DNA of 64,000 nucleotides, from assembly GCA_033063855.1 (NCBI GenBank), contig CP093831.1, positions 8,804,001 through 8,868,000 of the forward strand. The letters are read 5' to 3'. The number at the start of each line of letters is the position of its first letter. Within the stretch, counting starts at the first letter, position 1. The DNA is from Smittia aterrima (taxonomy: Eukaryota; Arthropoda; Insecta; Diptera; Chironomidae). Positions 12,479-25,476 of this stretch are shown here, one piece after another. The notes beneath the pieces are model-generated. The model made no database searches and was not told where the DNA came from. It saw only the letters and a list, made by a program, of their open reading frames with translations. The translations under genes and the position numbers were made by a program.

Positions 12479-15400
12479 TTAAAACAGTCCACAATCTTTC
12501 AGATTATTCTTAATGATGACATCAGTGACAGCGTCGAAGACAAATTGAATATTGTTCGTGTCGGTGGCGCAAGTAAGGTGAGTGTAAATCTCTTTCTGGT
12601 CTTTCCTCTTATTGAGATTCTCAAATTTCATTCTAATGTAGCTCGATGCTTCTTCGTACGAATTAGAACCTTGAATGAAACGAAATAGAAAGAATCAGTT
12701 TCAGATTTCAATTAAATTGTTGTAGAACTCACCTGTGTACTCCGGGAAGCAGATGGTCAATGGCGATCGCTGAATCTTCTCTTCGAAAAGATCCTTTTTA
12801 TTCAGAAACAGAATGATTGACGTCTCAACGAACCACTTGGAATTGCAGATGGAATCAAAAAGCTTCATTGATTCAATCATTCGGTTCATCTCCTCATCTT
12901 CAGCAAGCACCAAGTCGTAACCTTAATAAAGAGCGACTGTTAGATATTTGATATTATCTGGCGATGAAAATAATTCCTTACCTGACAAAGCTACACAGAA
13001 AATAATTGCAGTCACTCCTTCAAAGCAATGAATCCACTTTTTACGCTCGGATCTTTGTCCGCCAACGTCGAACATTCTACAAAGAGATTAATGGTAAACG
13101 AAATGTTTGTGAATGACTTCTTATGAACTCACTTGAAATGCAACCCTTTGAAGCTGAAGTGCGTCTCGACGATTCCTGTTGTCTTGACTCTTGTTCTGAG
13201 GACATCCTGTTGAGTCGGTACGTAGCTTGGTTGCGCAATTCGGTCCAAGGAATTTAAATAATAGGCAGCTGAGTCGTTGAGTTGATATTCTCGTGATCGA
13301 GCGAAGCACTGCTGAACGCCTTGATCTGACCAGAGCTTCTTCATGAGGCTCACGAGCTCAGGCGTAAGTTCACCTTCTTCAGCAGCCGAAGCATACGTGA
13401 AGAACTGTCTCGCGACGTCTGTCTTTTGCGGGTCAGCAAAATCAATCCTTAGTTGTCCCATTGCACGAATAATCGCCATAAGACTCTGGATTGTGTTACT
13501 GTAGACCACTGGACGATACTGCTCGCATTCTTCGTGTGAATAGCCCGTCTCATGAATAATTTTCATTTGTTTGACAATTGTCGATTTTCCCGACTCTCCG
13601 GCACCTGTTGATGGCAACAAAAGAAGAAAAACATTTTATAGAAATTCGATTCCAAATAATTTCATCATCATCAACAACTCAACCACCTCGTAAGCAGTAA
13701 GTTCAAATCCGGCCGTACAATTGGAGTCAATTAGGCGAACCCCGAAAAATCATTTCGTTATCGCCTATTACGAGGCCATTAAAACGAAGTCAAACGACCA
13801 TCTCATTCATCTTTCGAAGCTTCATTCATAAATTTTGAGTTTCGTGAGTTTGCTAATTTTTTTTAGCTTTTACAATAATAATTATTAGAGTATTAAAATA
13901 AAAACGATGATAAGCTCGACGACATGAACAATTTCAACTCTTCCGTGACATTCCATCACGAGAACGTTTCACGCTAATTACATAAATGAATGAGATTTTA
14001 ATTGGTTAATTATTCGACACGAGAGAAAAACAATTCAAAATGCAACTGAGGCGACAGTGTTTCGGTAGAGTTCCGGAATTTCTGCAAAAGAATCTTCTTA
14101 TGGTCGCCACATGTGCTTCCGTTGCATTGCACAACGCACTCATTGGCCTTTCTCACCCGAGTAGCGAGAATTCCAACTCACTTAGTCACACATTCTACTT
14201 CTGACAACGCATTCTCTTATGACTTAATTGAGCGATGTTTTTCATAGAAGACAAACGAAAGTTTACAACGAAGTCGCCTGATAACAGACAAACGATCCGA
14301 TGTTTACCCACAAATTATTCAGCATGTGTAGTCGAACGACAAATGTTTCATCTAATCAAGGTGATGTGGGGAGCCATACGAGCAAAGCTCTGCCATAATA
14401 AAACTTCCTCTTGGCTTCCAATCCAAACCCGGCAAAAGCATTTATTTGCTGTCATCTAAATCTGGTAAGCGAACATTCACTTGCCGCTTTTATCAATGAA
14501 ACGTCATTGTACGCGGCTCGGAGTTTCATATGAAAACGCACACAGCGTTGAGAATAACTTGTTGAATGCTCGATGGCTAATTATAGGTTGTGGGGGAATT
14601 CATCGAGCATTATCATAAATAATCAATTGTTGAGCGCTGGTGTTTCGTTATCAGAGCTCACACGTCTTCAATTATTTTCCTTATGAGACGGGGCGGAGGC
14701 TAGAAAGCTTTTGTTTATTGTTTCATTAAACTAGAGTGCAGCAAAAGGAAAAAGAGACTTGGGTGTGAAATGCTCGTGGATGGAAATGCGTGCGGTGCCG
14801 GTTTTGAAATTGAGCAATTACTTCTTAAGTGAAACTAGAACTTTAAACTATTACGATGAATTGCTTGGATTAAATTATTTTCAATTTCATCAAGCGGCGA
14901 GTGCCCCAAGCATAAAAGCGAAAACGGAATCTGACTGATTCATCAGTCAATTAGTTTCGGAACAGAACTGAGCAGAGAGTAGAGGAATGTGGGTTAAATG
15001 CATCGAAGTTATCAGCTGCTTTATATCGCTCTTTGGAGCTTTTAATTATTCCAGCACTCACGTCGCTCGAGTATCAATCGAAATCAGTTGTTGTCGCTCG
15101 CAATCTACATTTATAATGAGACACGACAGTCGGTACACTCGAAATATTTCGAGAAAAAATTAATTACCAGCCACATGCGAACATTCGCATCATCTCGTTC
15201 AATCGAAGAGAGCAGAAACCACCTCGACCTTTCCCACCGCCATCAATTAGTTTTATTGTATGTTTACTTTTGCCTTTTCGCTTGCCTCGATGAAGCGCGA
15301 TTCCGATGTTTACATTTTGCAAATTTTTTTGTTCTCTTTCTCGTGCGTTATCAGCTTTGAATGGCGAATCACACACACTCGTCACTCAACGCCGCAACTC

Positions 15401-16788
15401 GATTTCAATAAAGGCAACGACTAACCTCCGGGAAGTTTGGCACCGATGAACGCGTAAATCCATCAACAAGGGAGAGAGACTGAATCATCATTGTTTAAAC
15501 GGAAAGTGTCAGTGATTTAAATTTCCTCACTTAACCGCCCGGGATGAAAAAGAATTTTAAATTAATTTGCCATCAGACTTTGTTGTGAATGAAGAATCCC
15601 GTCGTCTCTATGTATTTGAGATTACTCATAGGAACTTCTTAGTAGCAATTGTTGTATTTGCACTACGTCGCATACTTTCAGAGCTCTCCACAATCATCAG
15701 CCAAAGCAAAGAGAATGTGAATGGCAACGGAGTTTAATTGTTTCAACCCAAAGAAATTGTTGTTGAAAATAGATTTTTTTCCCACATTTGAACTTAATTA
15801 TGGAAACATCGGATGCCGGCTCTGTACAAATATAGCGTCACAAGGCTATTGACTGTTGGTCAAGACGAAATGAATCAGCGTAGGTTCAGTTTGCATATTA
15901 CAAAACTACTAAAAGGGATGACTTTAATAGAAGTTAATTTGAGTGTTGTATCATTAAGTGATTTTCCCCAACCACTATTGCTGGGTATTTATAAGTAAAG
16001 TAAAATGTGTCTGAATCACTTCATTTTCGTATTCTCTCTTTTGATCCGACGATAGGAGCTCCACGATCTGACGTGAAGAGAAACATTAGCAGAGAAATTA
16101 CGAACAAATTTTCATGTCGGATGGAGATTAAAGATGAAAATTTATAAGCTCGAATATTTAGCAGAAGTGAAAAGTCTTGTTATGCGATTTTTCCAGAGAA
16201 CTCACTATGAGCAACTCTTTATTTTTCTGATCCGAATGTCACGTATTGTCGGAGAGGGCGCACAGTCATCGTTTAACGCGACAAAATGTTCCATTTACAA
16301 ACGTAGAGCTGCTTTTCGTTAAACAACCGCGACAATTCTTGACACAATTGATGCTTCAACACCCTCACTCTTAATAGAAGAACGTTTCGGCATTATTTAA
16401 GCATTGCAAAAAGCAAACGACGGCATAGTTTACTACGAATGTCACTCATCTATTCATCCCCTCGCTCCCTAAAAATCATTCATGCAAGCAGCAACAGCAA
16501 CAGAAATCCGACCGTTATTCAACATGTTGTTGTTCTGTGATGTCATTTACGGCCAAACCATTTCTCTCGCACACACCAACACAATCATAAACTAACGAGA
16601 CGCGACACCCAATTCTTGTTTCTGCCGAGAACGTTGAGATTGCAGGCTTTTTAATTGATTAGAGACACACCTAGTAGTAGCAGCTTTACTTCAGATGTTA
16701 GCTTCTCGCCATCAGCTCGCAGGATTCTGTCGATTTGTTTACTCCTTGTAATTGCTTCCTTTTGATTCTTTGAATTAATGCAACCCAT
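12479..16788 (-). CDS. Galphai: Heterotrimeric G protein alpha subunit, Gi class
   Basis: Five exons on the minus strand, 16788-16671, 13604-13133, 13076-12982, 12921-12733 and 12669-12479, encode 354 residues, the standard Gi length. Gi subunits bind GTP, inhibit adenylyl cyclase and, in insects, help orient asymmetric divisions at the plasma membrane. Visible features are: MGC start for N-myristoylation and palmitoylation; P-loop GAGESGKST (about 40-48); LRTRVKTTG with the ADP-ribosylatable arginine (about 178); switch II DVGGQ (about Q204); NKKD; TCATDT; and the C-terminus KDCGLF, whose cysteine four from the end is the pertussis-toxin site that marks the Gi/Go classes. ALRAxG-like N-terminal residues (RILRADGEKLTSEVKLLLLG) fit Gi rather than Go. 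The residue 40-197 part is one 472 bp exon. The ORF runs open upstream of the ATG into probable 5' leader, but MGC fixes the start. Confidence 0.95.
13605..16670 (-). other. First intron of G-alpha-i
   Basis: A 3.07 kb intron lies between the P-loop-splitting exon boundaries (both sides contribute one codon for Gly40). It holds short open frames with no similarity I recognise and no repeat. Because it follows the first coding exon, it is a likely place for enhancers. Confidence 0.75.
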
Positions 16789-19064
16789 GATGATGGAGCT
16801 ATCTTTAGTCACTTTACACTTCTGTACACTAGAACCTTTGCTAACTAACTCAGTGTAGTTAAATTCGCGTATCTCTGTCACACACTTGCGCTTTAGCTTG
16901 CACTGAATAAATTATATTCACTGAATGATGAATTGAGTGTATCGGAATTTCTGTTTTCGATATTTTTCGATGTTTTTATGGAATTTATTAGGAAATCTAC
17001 ATTACAAACACGTCCAGCTAGATAAGCTTTATCATTTTTCACTACTTTGAAGACGTTCTGACGCGAATATCTTAATTTAAATCTCATAAATGCGAGAGCG
17101 ACTTTCAGAGTAAAACTGGTCGTTATGTATCCAAAGCTTACGAACTCGACTTGCAAACCGTGAAGCTTTGAACACAAAATGTTGACTACTGCCGCCAGAT
17201 GTCTCTGCGATCGAGGGCCTTGGTATCACTTGTTTAAATTCGCGCGCCAATTTTTTTTTTCGATTGACGAAATAAAAAGCTTAATTAAGGCATCAAACCA
17301 AGACTGAAGTGTTAAGCTGTTCACTATTAATGAACAAAAGTATATTAACAGTAAGAAGAAAGCATTTATTTATTGAATAACTTTGTAATTCAAGCAATGC
17401 ACTTCGATTCTTGTGACGATTTTATTGATTTCACATTAATTATCACACAATCGAGAAATTCGTGACTTGATTCTATGTAATGTTTGTAGCAAAATTCCTT
17501 AAAAAATACAAACGATTCTGAGTCGATCTCTCATCTTACAATAAAATATTTGTGATAAGAAAAATTTCATTTTAATATCCCAAAATAATTTCATTGGAAA
17601 CGCGAATCATTCGATAATCGGAAACTTCATAACTAACGAACAGAGATGAACCAGCAAAGTATTATTCTGACAGTTCCTCAGAAACTCCGCAACTGATTCT
17701 TAATAATTACATTTCGCTGTGTGTAATATGTCCGAGCATTTTTATTCTTACTCATTTCAGTCTGAAACTGTCGTCAAATCAAGAAGCAACGTGCGGGCAA
17801 TCGTCAGCAGTTTAAAGTGAAGTATCAGTGAATTTTGTTCTGATAAACATTCTTAAAAGTTTAAGCAAATTTGTAAGTTTTGAAAAACAAAGTCATAATT
17901 TCGTCATTTAAAATTGAAAGTGAAACATCTTGAACTCTCGCGACCCATCAATAAATTAAATTATCTCAACTGCATTGCATGTTCAAAAAGAAAAATTAAT
18001 TCAGCATTGTCTTATAAGTCGTAAGCTTTGATCATCGTAATCTAGCATAACTTCCTAAAAATAACTTCGATAAAATGCAAATGAAGCGCTCGTATTAGCT
18101 TTAATTGTGCAAAAGTCAATTAAATTATTTGCATGCCTAATTGATCGGTCTATAAACAATTTTAAGAGAAGAAAATGATTGTTTCAATCATTGTCATCAG
18201 ATAATTTCTTCGATTGATTAAATGACTTTGAACCTAAATGACAATTAACCTTTTGCAATTACTTAAAAGCGAAGGAGATCACTAAAGCGCCGGCATTGCT
18301 AGCAGCGTCATTCAAATGTTTAAGCACGTATTAGCAATAAACAAAATATTAATTGCGCAGTCCGGGTTTAGATCTGAACCTCCCAACGATTAAATGAAGC
18401 AAAAAACGATTCGTAAAAAATTAATTTGCCGATTCTTTCTCGTTTGCTCATCTTCACACTCTTCCTATTAAATAATTTATTTATCACGACGTCTTCAAAA
18501 CGCAATCGAAACTATTACAAAGTGGAGGCGTCTTGAAAAGTAACGTAAATTAACGTCTCATATCAAAAGATTAATGTAATGATTTAATCCTCAAGGCAAG
18601 ATTCGAAAGTGATGACAAACATTTAATAGTTTGCAGTTTGTTCAAAAGGAAAATTTACCTAACTTTTCTTCTAACGAGCAACATTTGCATTTTCATAAAC
18701 GACGATAATTCAATTGAACGTGCACAATTTATTTAACTTAATCTACTAGAGAACTCTGTTTGTCATAAGTCAGACGAAGGAATTCCCACACGAGACTGAT
18801 CCATTAAACCGGAAAATAAGAATGAGATCGAGACTACATAACTGAACTTTACCTTTTTGTCTGGAAAAACTCTCGCAACTCTTTACACAGCAAATGTTGC
18901 ATAAATCTGATCCAAGAGCTATGATTAAACAGTAACCGCATAACCAGTTTCTTTTCTTTATTTATCTTTTCGATTAGCTGCTCACTCTCTTCAAAAATCT
19001 TTCTTCAATTGCAATTCGGTTGAAAGCAAAAGTGCAGCGCAAACGATTTTTTCTTCTCACATGA
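16789..19064. other. Gene-free region between divergent genes
   Basis: This 2.3 kb holds the 5' flanks of G-alpha-i (-) and the CD36-family gene (+). An untranslated first exon of either gene may lie here but cannot be fixed from the sequence. The open frame at 16893-17177 on the minus strand matches nothing I know and has no splice link to the Gi start. Confidence 0.5.
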
Positions 19065-20819
19065 ATGGACAGTCATACGATGAAGCGAAACGTGTGCACA
19101 CCGCGAATTGTGTTGCGATCGGTTGGCATCGCTTTGGTTGTTCTTGGAGCTGTACTAGCGATCTTCTGGCCTTCAATTTTTGATCTCATATTATCTCGGG
19201 TAGGTCACGGTCTTAGGATTCTTTCTGTCATCAAAAATAACAATTTTCATTCTCGATAGGAACTCACTCTCAGCCCAAAATCAAAGTCATTCGAACAATG
19301 GAAGAAACCGACTGTGCCGCTCTACTTAGACGTTTACCTCTTCAATTGGACGAACCCCGATGACTTTCTGAACAGCTCGACAAAGCCAATTATGAAAGAG
19401 ATTGGCCCATATCGTTTTCGTGAGATTCGCGACAAGAGAAATGTTACATTCAATGACAAAAATTCAACTGTTAGCTATCGACCATTCAGCACTTTCTATT
19501 TCGATGAAGATGGTAGCAACGGAACGTTAGACGATGAGATTATGCAATTGAATATCGTCGCAGTTGGTGCATCAGCGCAAGCTTTGAATATGAACTACAC
19601 GAACAGAAAATTAGTCTCGCTTGGTTTGAACTTGTACAATCAAAACCTGTCGATCGTAAAGACAGCGAGAGAGCTTTTGTTTGAGGGATATGAAGACAGC
19701 ATGGTGTCGATGGGTCGTGCTGGTCTAATTGAAGGATTCGATGTTCATGACATTCCTTACGACAAGATCGGATGGTTTTATCTCGTAAGTTTGCAAGCAA
19801 AGTCGATCAAATAAATTCAATAAATCCTTTCACTTTCTTTTAGAGAAATGCAACCGATAAGCTCAGCGGCGTGTACAATGTTCATACCGGCAAGAGCGAT
19901 ATTTCCAAGCTCGGAACGATCCAGAAGTTCAACTTTCTCGATCGAAACAAATTTTACTCAGGCCGATGCTCTCGGCTTTTTGGATCGCCAGGAGAACTCT
20001 TTCCACCGTTGCAAACACGAGACTCGATCGAATTGTTTTTGGCTGAAATGTGTAGATCGATTCCGTTCGATTACGAAAGAGAAGAAACAGTTCATGGACT
20101 CACTGGCTATCGATTCTCTGGTGGATTGAGAGCTCTCGACAATGGACATAACTTTCCAGAAAACGCTTGCTATGGCAATGAAGATGATCAGCCTTCTTTC
20201 CCATCTGGAGTCATGAACATCTCAGCTTGTCGATATGGTTCACCTGTTTTCATGTCGTTCCCTCATTATTTCGCTGGTGACTCGTTTTACGTCAATGAAG
20301 TTGAGGGACTTGAACCAAATAAAGAGAAGCATCAATCTTACTTCACATTGGAACCGGTGAGTGAGCTAAACGACTTCATGAAGTGAATGACAAAGATTTC
20401 TTTCTTTTTAGTTGACAGGAGCTCCACTCGAAGTTACCATTCGATTCCAAGCAAATTTCCTTGTTCAGCCGATCGATGAGCTTTCGATTTTCCAAGAAGT
20501 GCCTAAAATTTTCATGCCTGCGATGTGGTTCGAGCAAAAGTTTGTGATGGATGAAGAAACGGCAAAGGAAATTAAAGTTGCAGTGGAAGTTCCTTTGATT
20601 GGAAGAATCGCTGGTCTTGTGATACTCGCCGTTGGCCTTGCACTCTGTGCGATTTCGTCTTTGATTGCCTGCATTGAAGCAAAGAAAAATTCTCGACGTC
20701 ATCAAATTGAAATGAGTCATGGAGAGAGAAAACATGAATCGAGAACAAAAAAAGAAGTTTCACCACTTTTGATTCGAAAGCCTCAACTTCAAGTTTACCG
20801 TCAGCGTCCAACGTCTTAA
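19065..20819 (+). CDS. CD36-family class B scavenger receptor
   Basis: Four phase-0 exons, 19065-19199, 19260-19784, 19844-20356 and 20412-20819, give 526 residues, typical of the CD36 family. The topology is a hairpin: a short cytoplasmic N-terminus, transmembrane helix at about 17-38 (GIALVVLGAVLAIFWPSIFD), a large ectodomain with several N-glycosylation sites and the conserved GPYRFRE motif, then a second helix at about 455-480 and a basic cytoplasmic tail. The ectodomain carries the expected cysteines (GRCSRLFGS, EMCRSIPFDY, ENACYGNED, NISACRYGSPVFMSFPHYF). The family takes up lipids, carotenoids or apoptotic debris; the insect subgroup (emp, croquemort or peste type) cannot be assigned by eye. 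A second ATG at 19061 is in another frame and gives no such protein. Confidence 0.92.
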
Positions 20820-21164
20820 AAAATTCCAAAAAGTTTCTGATGTTAGTTTAGTTTGCTTAATTTTTTTTCTATTAAAAGTGAAAGCGATTTAAAAATAATT
20901 CTCATCTCAGAAGTTTTTCTCTCAACTTCTCTTCAAAAGGCGGAGCTTAAAGAAAATATTTTCCATAAATTATTTTTCTTCGATGTATGCGAGATCTCCA
21001 CCCTCGCGTCTAGTGAATGTACAGTTCTTCTCGAGTATTCTGATCTTTTATTAATTGCAAACAATTTCTCGGAATTTTCTGACACTTAATCTCGTCGCCA
21101 TTCTTTTCAGAATTGATAATTAATTCTCGTATTGTGAACGATTTCTTAGAGATCAACTTTCAAT
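20820..21164. other. 3' flank of the scavenger receptor gene
   Basis: Probable 3' UTR and spacer before the left arm of the inverted repeat. The last 16 bases (21149-21164) still show weak, gapped similarity to the outer flank of the right arm, suggesting that the repeat once reached further. Confidence 0.5.
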
Positions 21165-21703
21165 AATTTGTTTTGAGAACGAAGCCACGCGAATCAACAA
21201 ACTTTGTCAATAATCAAATGTTGTCTCTAAGATCAAATTCTTCTCTCACATCATGAAAATGATGAACAAATGAAGAATTTTCTTGATGAATGCGTCTGGG
21301 GCATTGCTCGGAAGTAAATGAATAGTAAACTCACGACTCGGACCTACGATAAAGTTTACAAATTGCAAACAGAAGAGCGAGAGGTCGATTCGAGTTCGTA
21401 TCACCAAAATATTTACAGAAATCCATTGGATTTTCTAAATATTATTGTTATTATCAAACACGCCGAATAGCGAAGTGAAAATTTAATCAAACACTTCGAG
21501 AGACTGAAACATGATCAGCTGAGCTTTCGGGGGAGCGTCGTTGGCTCTACTGTTGATGCTGATAGTGTTTAAACTTTAACTGAGAGTCTCTCGTCTGGTC
21601 TGGAGGATTTTTCGTTCGCTTTTTTTTTGTGTATTAATGTTTACTGAATTGTAGGCAAATTTACATTAAAAGGGGATTCCGTAAACAGAATTTCATGCAA
21701 ACC
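21165..21703 (+). repeat. Inverted repeat, left arm (about 540 bp)
   Basis: Compared base by base with the reverse complement of 25477-26016, this arm differs at two substitutions (near 21232 and 21687) and one T in a poly-T run near 21621, so it is over 99% identical. It contains no open frame of note and no transposase. Similarity continues more weakly past both edges (21149-21164 outside; 21704-21735 inside), with small indels. See the matching arm and findings. Confidence 0.95.
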
Positions 21704-24041
21704 GAGACGATGATCAACTTATAAATATTTAAAAGGTCATCAGCGTCATTTTGTGTTATCGAATTTATTTGTTGATCACGTTTTCAACGAATCTTCTTTC
21801 GTCTTTCTTAAAACAGAAGCTTCGCTATCGTAAAACTTCAAATTCCTCTGAAAACGTAAAAGATTTTTATCGTTTTTCGTTCTGTTCAGATGTGAATGTT
21901 GGATAGATTCAAGTGCAGGGTGAGACGAATACTTTTGACCCCATGTGTTCCGTATCAGATTCGTTCGTCGGGTTGAAGCGTTTATTATTCATAATTCTCA
22001 TCTCAGCAACAATAAACAAGTTTCTCTCCTTTTGCTTTCGTCATAAAATAAAAAAGATTTTGTAGCATCGCATTAGCGTGATCCGTGATCCTTTCAGTAA
22101 AAATAAATAGAGCGCCGAACGAAGTTTCATTTTCAGATGAGAACAGTTTTCCATGTGCCACAATATGTTCGAGTACGAAACGATAAAGTTCACTTTTTAT
22201 TGTCGGGAAAATAAATATTTTCTAATTTTTTAACAGGCTTTTATTGCTTCCATGTTGCTTCAGATTGTGTTTTCTCGTCTACAAAGAACAATAAACAAGA
22301 GTTAGAAGCCACGAAAGGTTGGCAGGCTGGTCATCCACTGTGGACCACCCAAAATCTTCAAGACTTCCTTCTTCTTGTCTCCGATTTACTCTCAAATTGA
22401 ATTTCTGACTACAAACAGATTAGTCCGACTTTTGCTGAACACATGAATTGCCATGTGTTGACTTCGATCTCTTCACTTTCGGTCTCGAACTCTTTCTTGA
22501 CTTCACATCTTACTTTGTAGAAGTTTATGGATCGAATGAGCAATAATATCGATTACAACACAAGCAAAACAGCACTCGCTGCTGTCTCACAAAGTGAACT
22601 AACATTGCTTTAGATGATCGACGAAGAATAATTTTCGGTCAAGTTACTGTTCTGTTGACAGGAGAACTTTCGAAAGGGACGACAATTTTGTGTCAAGTGG
22701 TTTTGTGGCGCCACGGACTTCGTCCATTCAACCCATGTGTGCAGTCTTTTCGACAATCACTTGTTTTTTAACGACAGCAACCGAGCAGAAAACTGTGATG
22801 ATGGGCTTTTCTGAAATGTCACAATATTTTTATGAGCTCGAGAACGATAAATTTCGTTGGTGACTCGATGCGGTAGGTGAAAGAAGAGACTTTGAATTAG
22901 GTCATCATTGCAAATCGCTGTGTGGTCAACTTGAAATATTTTTTGAATGAGGCAACTTCTCGTTTCCTTCTAGCGACGAGAAACTAATTAAAACTTCATT
23001 GTTCTAAGTTAAAGCTGAATCTGCTTCAGATATATCGAGTGTTCACTTTTTTTACGATCATCGGGCCCGAGTTTGTTTATCTTACTCGAGCATAGAATTC
23101 CGTGGTTCAGGTTCAGTTTCTAAATTTCTTCTCCGCAACATCTCGTCGAGTTAGTTTGGAAACACAAAACGTCTGGATTATGTCTCAGTTTTCAACCCAA
23201 AACTGAAATCTCGGGAGTTTTCATCGGCACATTTCCTCTTTAGACTTACAATTAATTAAACGATTTCAAGATTCCGCTACGATGTTAACGATTTCATTGA
23301 GAATCGAGTTTATTGACATGAATCTCGACGTCTCATGCTGTTCATTCATCATAAAGAATAGAAGTTTAATTGAAAACTGAAAGCAATTTTCCGTCGGAAT
23401 CGTAGAAAAGCTTTAACACAAAAGATCTAATTGAGGCAGAATTTTTTTTTATCTTTGACTGAAATGAAAATTAATGAATGAATGTCTCGTGGATGAAGCG
23501 ATCTTTGATCTATTTTAACGCTTGACTTGCGATCTTTAGGCTTTAGGCGAGAAGATTGTTTATGTGTTGAAGAGATGGAAGGAAAAAATTGAAAAGACAT
23601 AAATATGTAAACAAAAGATTTTTTAGATTTTTCTTCCAACTCTCGAAAGTACGAGTGATCAGTCCGTCAGCAATGGAACAAGGAAAAGTTGAAGAAATCA
23701 TTGAATTTCATTTACTTTTTCTATCACCTACAAACTCAGTCGGAAACAATTTTCATTCAGACAGTTTGAGACGACTCATAACGGAATTTCAAAAGAACAT
23801 TTCAGCAAAAAGGAAATCCTTTTGAACGCTGGAAAAATCTCATAAATCTTTCAAAATCGATTTTGTGCTGAAAACCTCAAAAGATCATTCAAAAAAATTA
23901 ATGGAACAAACGACTTTTCGTGACCTGAAAAGTATCCATTGTGAGATGTCAGTCGAATGGAAATTGAATGTTTCAAACAAAATTTGAAAAGTTTGATTCA
24001 GTTTTGTTTGAGTTCTTGACTTGTCAACAAATATCAAAGCG
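21704..24041. other. Spacer between left repeat arm and orphan gene
   Basis: This is 2.3 kb inside the inverted repeat. Apart from a TATAAATA motif at 21720-21727, shared with the other inner edge, I see no supportable gene. The open frame at 23589-23825 lacks any recognisable similarity, signal peptide or splice context. The promoter of the gene at 24042 must lie near the right end. Confidence 0.4.
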
Positions 24042-24989
24042 ATGTTAAAGTTTTTGATTGTTTTATTAGCTTTGGCAGCAAGTTTCGCTTCAAGTGAAGC
24101 TTCTGAAGTTCAGTCGATGGATGCATCAGATATTTCTGTGCCGCGATTATTCGGAAAAACTTTTAATTTAGTGAAAGAACTTTACAAAATTTTTGTTTCA
24201 ACAAAATCTACAGAAAAGATCGACAAAAGGATCAATCAAGACTTAGTTCCCAACAATGGACTAAACTTCTATCAAAATCCGTCACAAAATCTCGTGACTT
24301 TTAATGGAGCCGATTCGATGTCATCAGTCTTTGATAACTTCTCGAAACAAATCGACTTAGCTTTCATTACAAGAGTTTTACTGAAAATTATCATTTTTAA
24401 GAAGATTATCAAGTTCATCGTCCTCATTTTTCTTTTCTTCTTTGTGCCAACGCTAAACAGTTATAATTCGACTGATGATCACAGCAAAGATGGGAAAAGC
24501 TTTGACATTTATGGTAAAAGAAAAATCTTTAAAAGTCCTTTTGAAGATTCCAAATTTTGCTTTTCAGATCAAGTTGATTATCGTTCAAAGGAAATTTTAA
24601 CTTTCGTGATACAAGCGATTGAAGGATTTAGTTTAGATCACATGGTTTGGTGTGTTGGCGAACACGACATTTTCTGTCGGTTCCAGTTAATGTTCGACAG
24701 CATGGACCAGTCTTATACAATCGATCAGTAAGTTTGAGTCAAAATCAATCTTGATTCAGTCACAAAATCTTTATTCTTCCTTAGTATAATACAAAATTGG
24801 TATCCGAAGGCAGCTCCAGCAATTCTCAAAGTGATCGATAAGTTGAAACTTCCAAACGTGACGTCAACGACGACCGAAGCTTACTTACAAGTTCCCGGTG
24901 AATCTGAGGAATATGAAATTGAAGTTTCCGACGATGATCTTGGAGAAGATTCAAAAGAAAATGATTCCGCGGATGGCGAAGATTTGTGA
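24042..24989 (+). CDS. Unrecognised secreted or membrane-anchored protein
   Basis: I do not recognise this gene. Three exons, 24042-24513, 24568-24727 and 24785-24989, give 278 residues. The first intron is 54 bp and in frame, so a version retaining it (18 extra residues) is possible; a good donor (GTAAAAG) and acceptor (TTTTCAG) favour splicing. The ATG at 24042 opens a clear signal peptide (MLKFLIVLLALAASFASSEA). A hydrophobic, lysine-flanked segment (about residues 110-138, including IIKFIVLIFLFFFVPTL) looks like a membrane helix. Then comes a region with a few cysteines (MVWCVGEHDIFCRF) and a strongly acidic tail ending EDL. The tail and helix suggest an insect-specific surface protein. 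It is the only credible gene enclosed by the inverted repeat arms. Confidence 0.75.
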
Positions 24990-25476
24990 AATATCGAATT
25001 TTAATTTCATTAAATTATCGGCTTGAAGTTGTGAAACGGAAATCAATTTCATGTTCAAAAGAAAAATTAATTAAAAAGTCATATTGGAGTTTTAATATCG
25101 TGCGATGAAAATAAGAAAACATTTGTTTACATTAAAATCGAGAAAGAGAAATTCTTTCAAATTGATCTGAAGGCAGTTCCATGCTGTTGGCAAGTGAAGC
25201 TGTTGATGAGACTTGACGCAAAGTTTCGGTGAAGATCTGACGATCCATTTACATCAAAAATAAACATTTAAAACTTTGTGGTTGATAAAATCGATTGAAA
25301 AGGCTTCGTCGAAGTGTGCAACGTGCAGTTGTTGAGTTCGGTTTCGAGTTTCATTCAAGACGATTCGATTGAACATGAGGCCAATTGAATCAGCTGATTG
25401 AAAATTGTTGATGATCTTCTAAACCAAATAAAATTTAAATATTTATAAGTTGATGATCGTCAGTCTCATGGTTCGG
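24990..25476. other. Spacer before right repeat arm, with short minus-strand open frames
   Basis: On the minus strand, an open frame runs 25422-25254 and a second runs 25248-25132; both have protein-like composition. They could be exons of a very small gene or chance. A TATAAATA on the minus strand (25447-25440) sits just upstream of them at the inner edge of the right arm. I do not call a gene here. Confidence 0.3.

Noticed and set aside
16893..17177. 94-codon minus-strand frame upstream of G-alpha-i
   Set aside because: No similarity, no splice link to the Gi start and no codon pattern that stands out.
18350..18400. Short stretch with GGGTTTAGATC resembling part of a tRNA T-arm
   Set aside because: No matching acceptor, D or anticodon arms could be folded around it.
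23589..23825. 78-codon + frame upstream of the orphan gene
   Set aside because: No hydrophobic start or recognisable motif, and it does not splice in frame to the gene at 24042.
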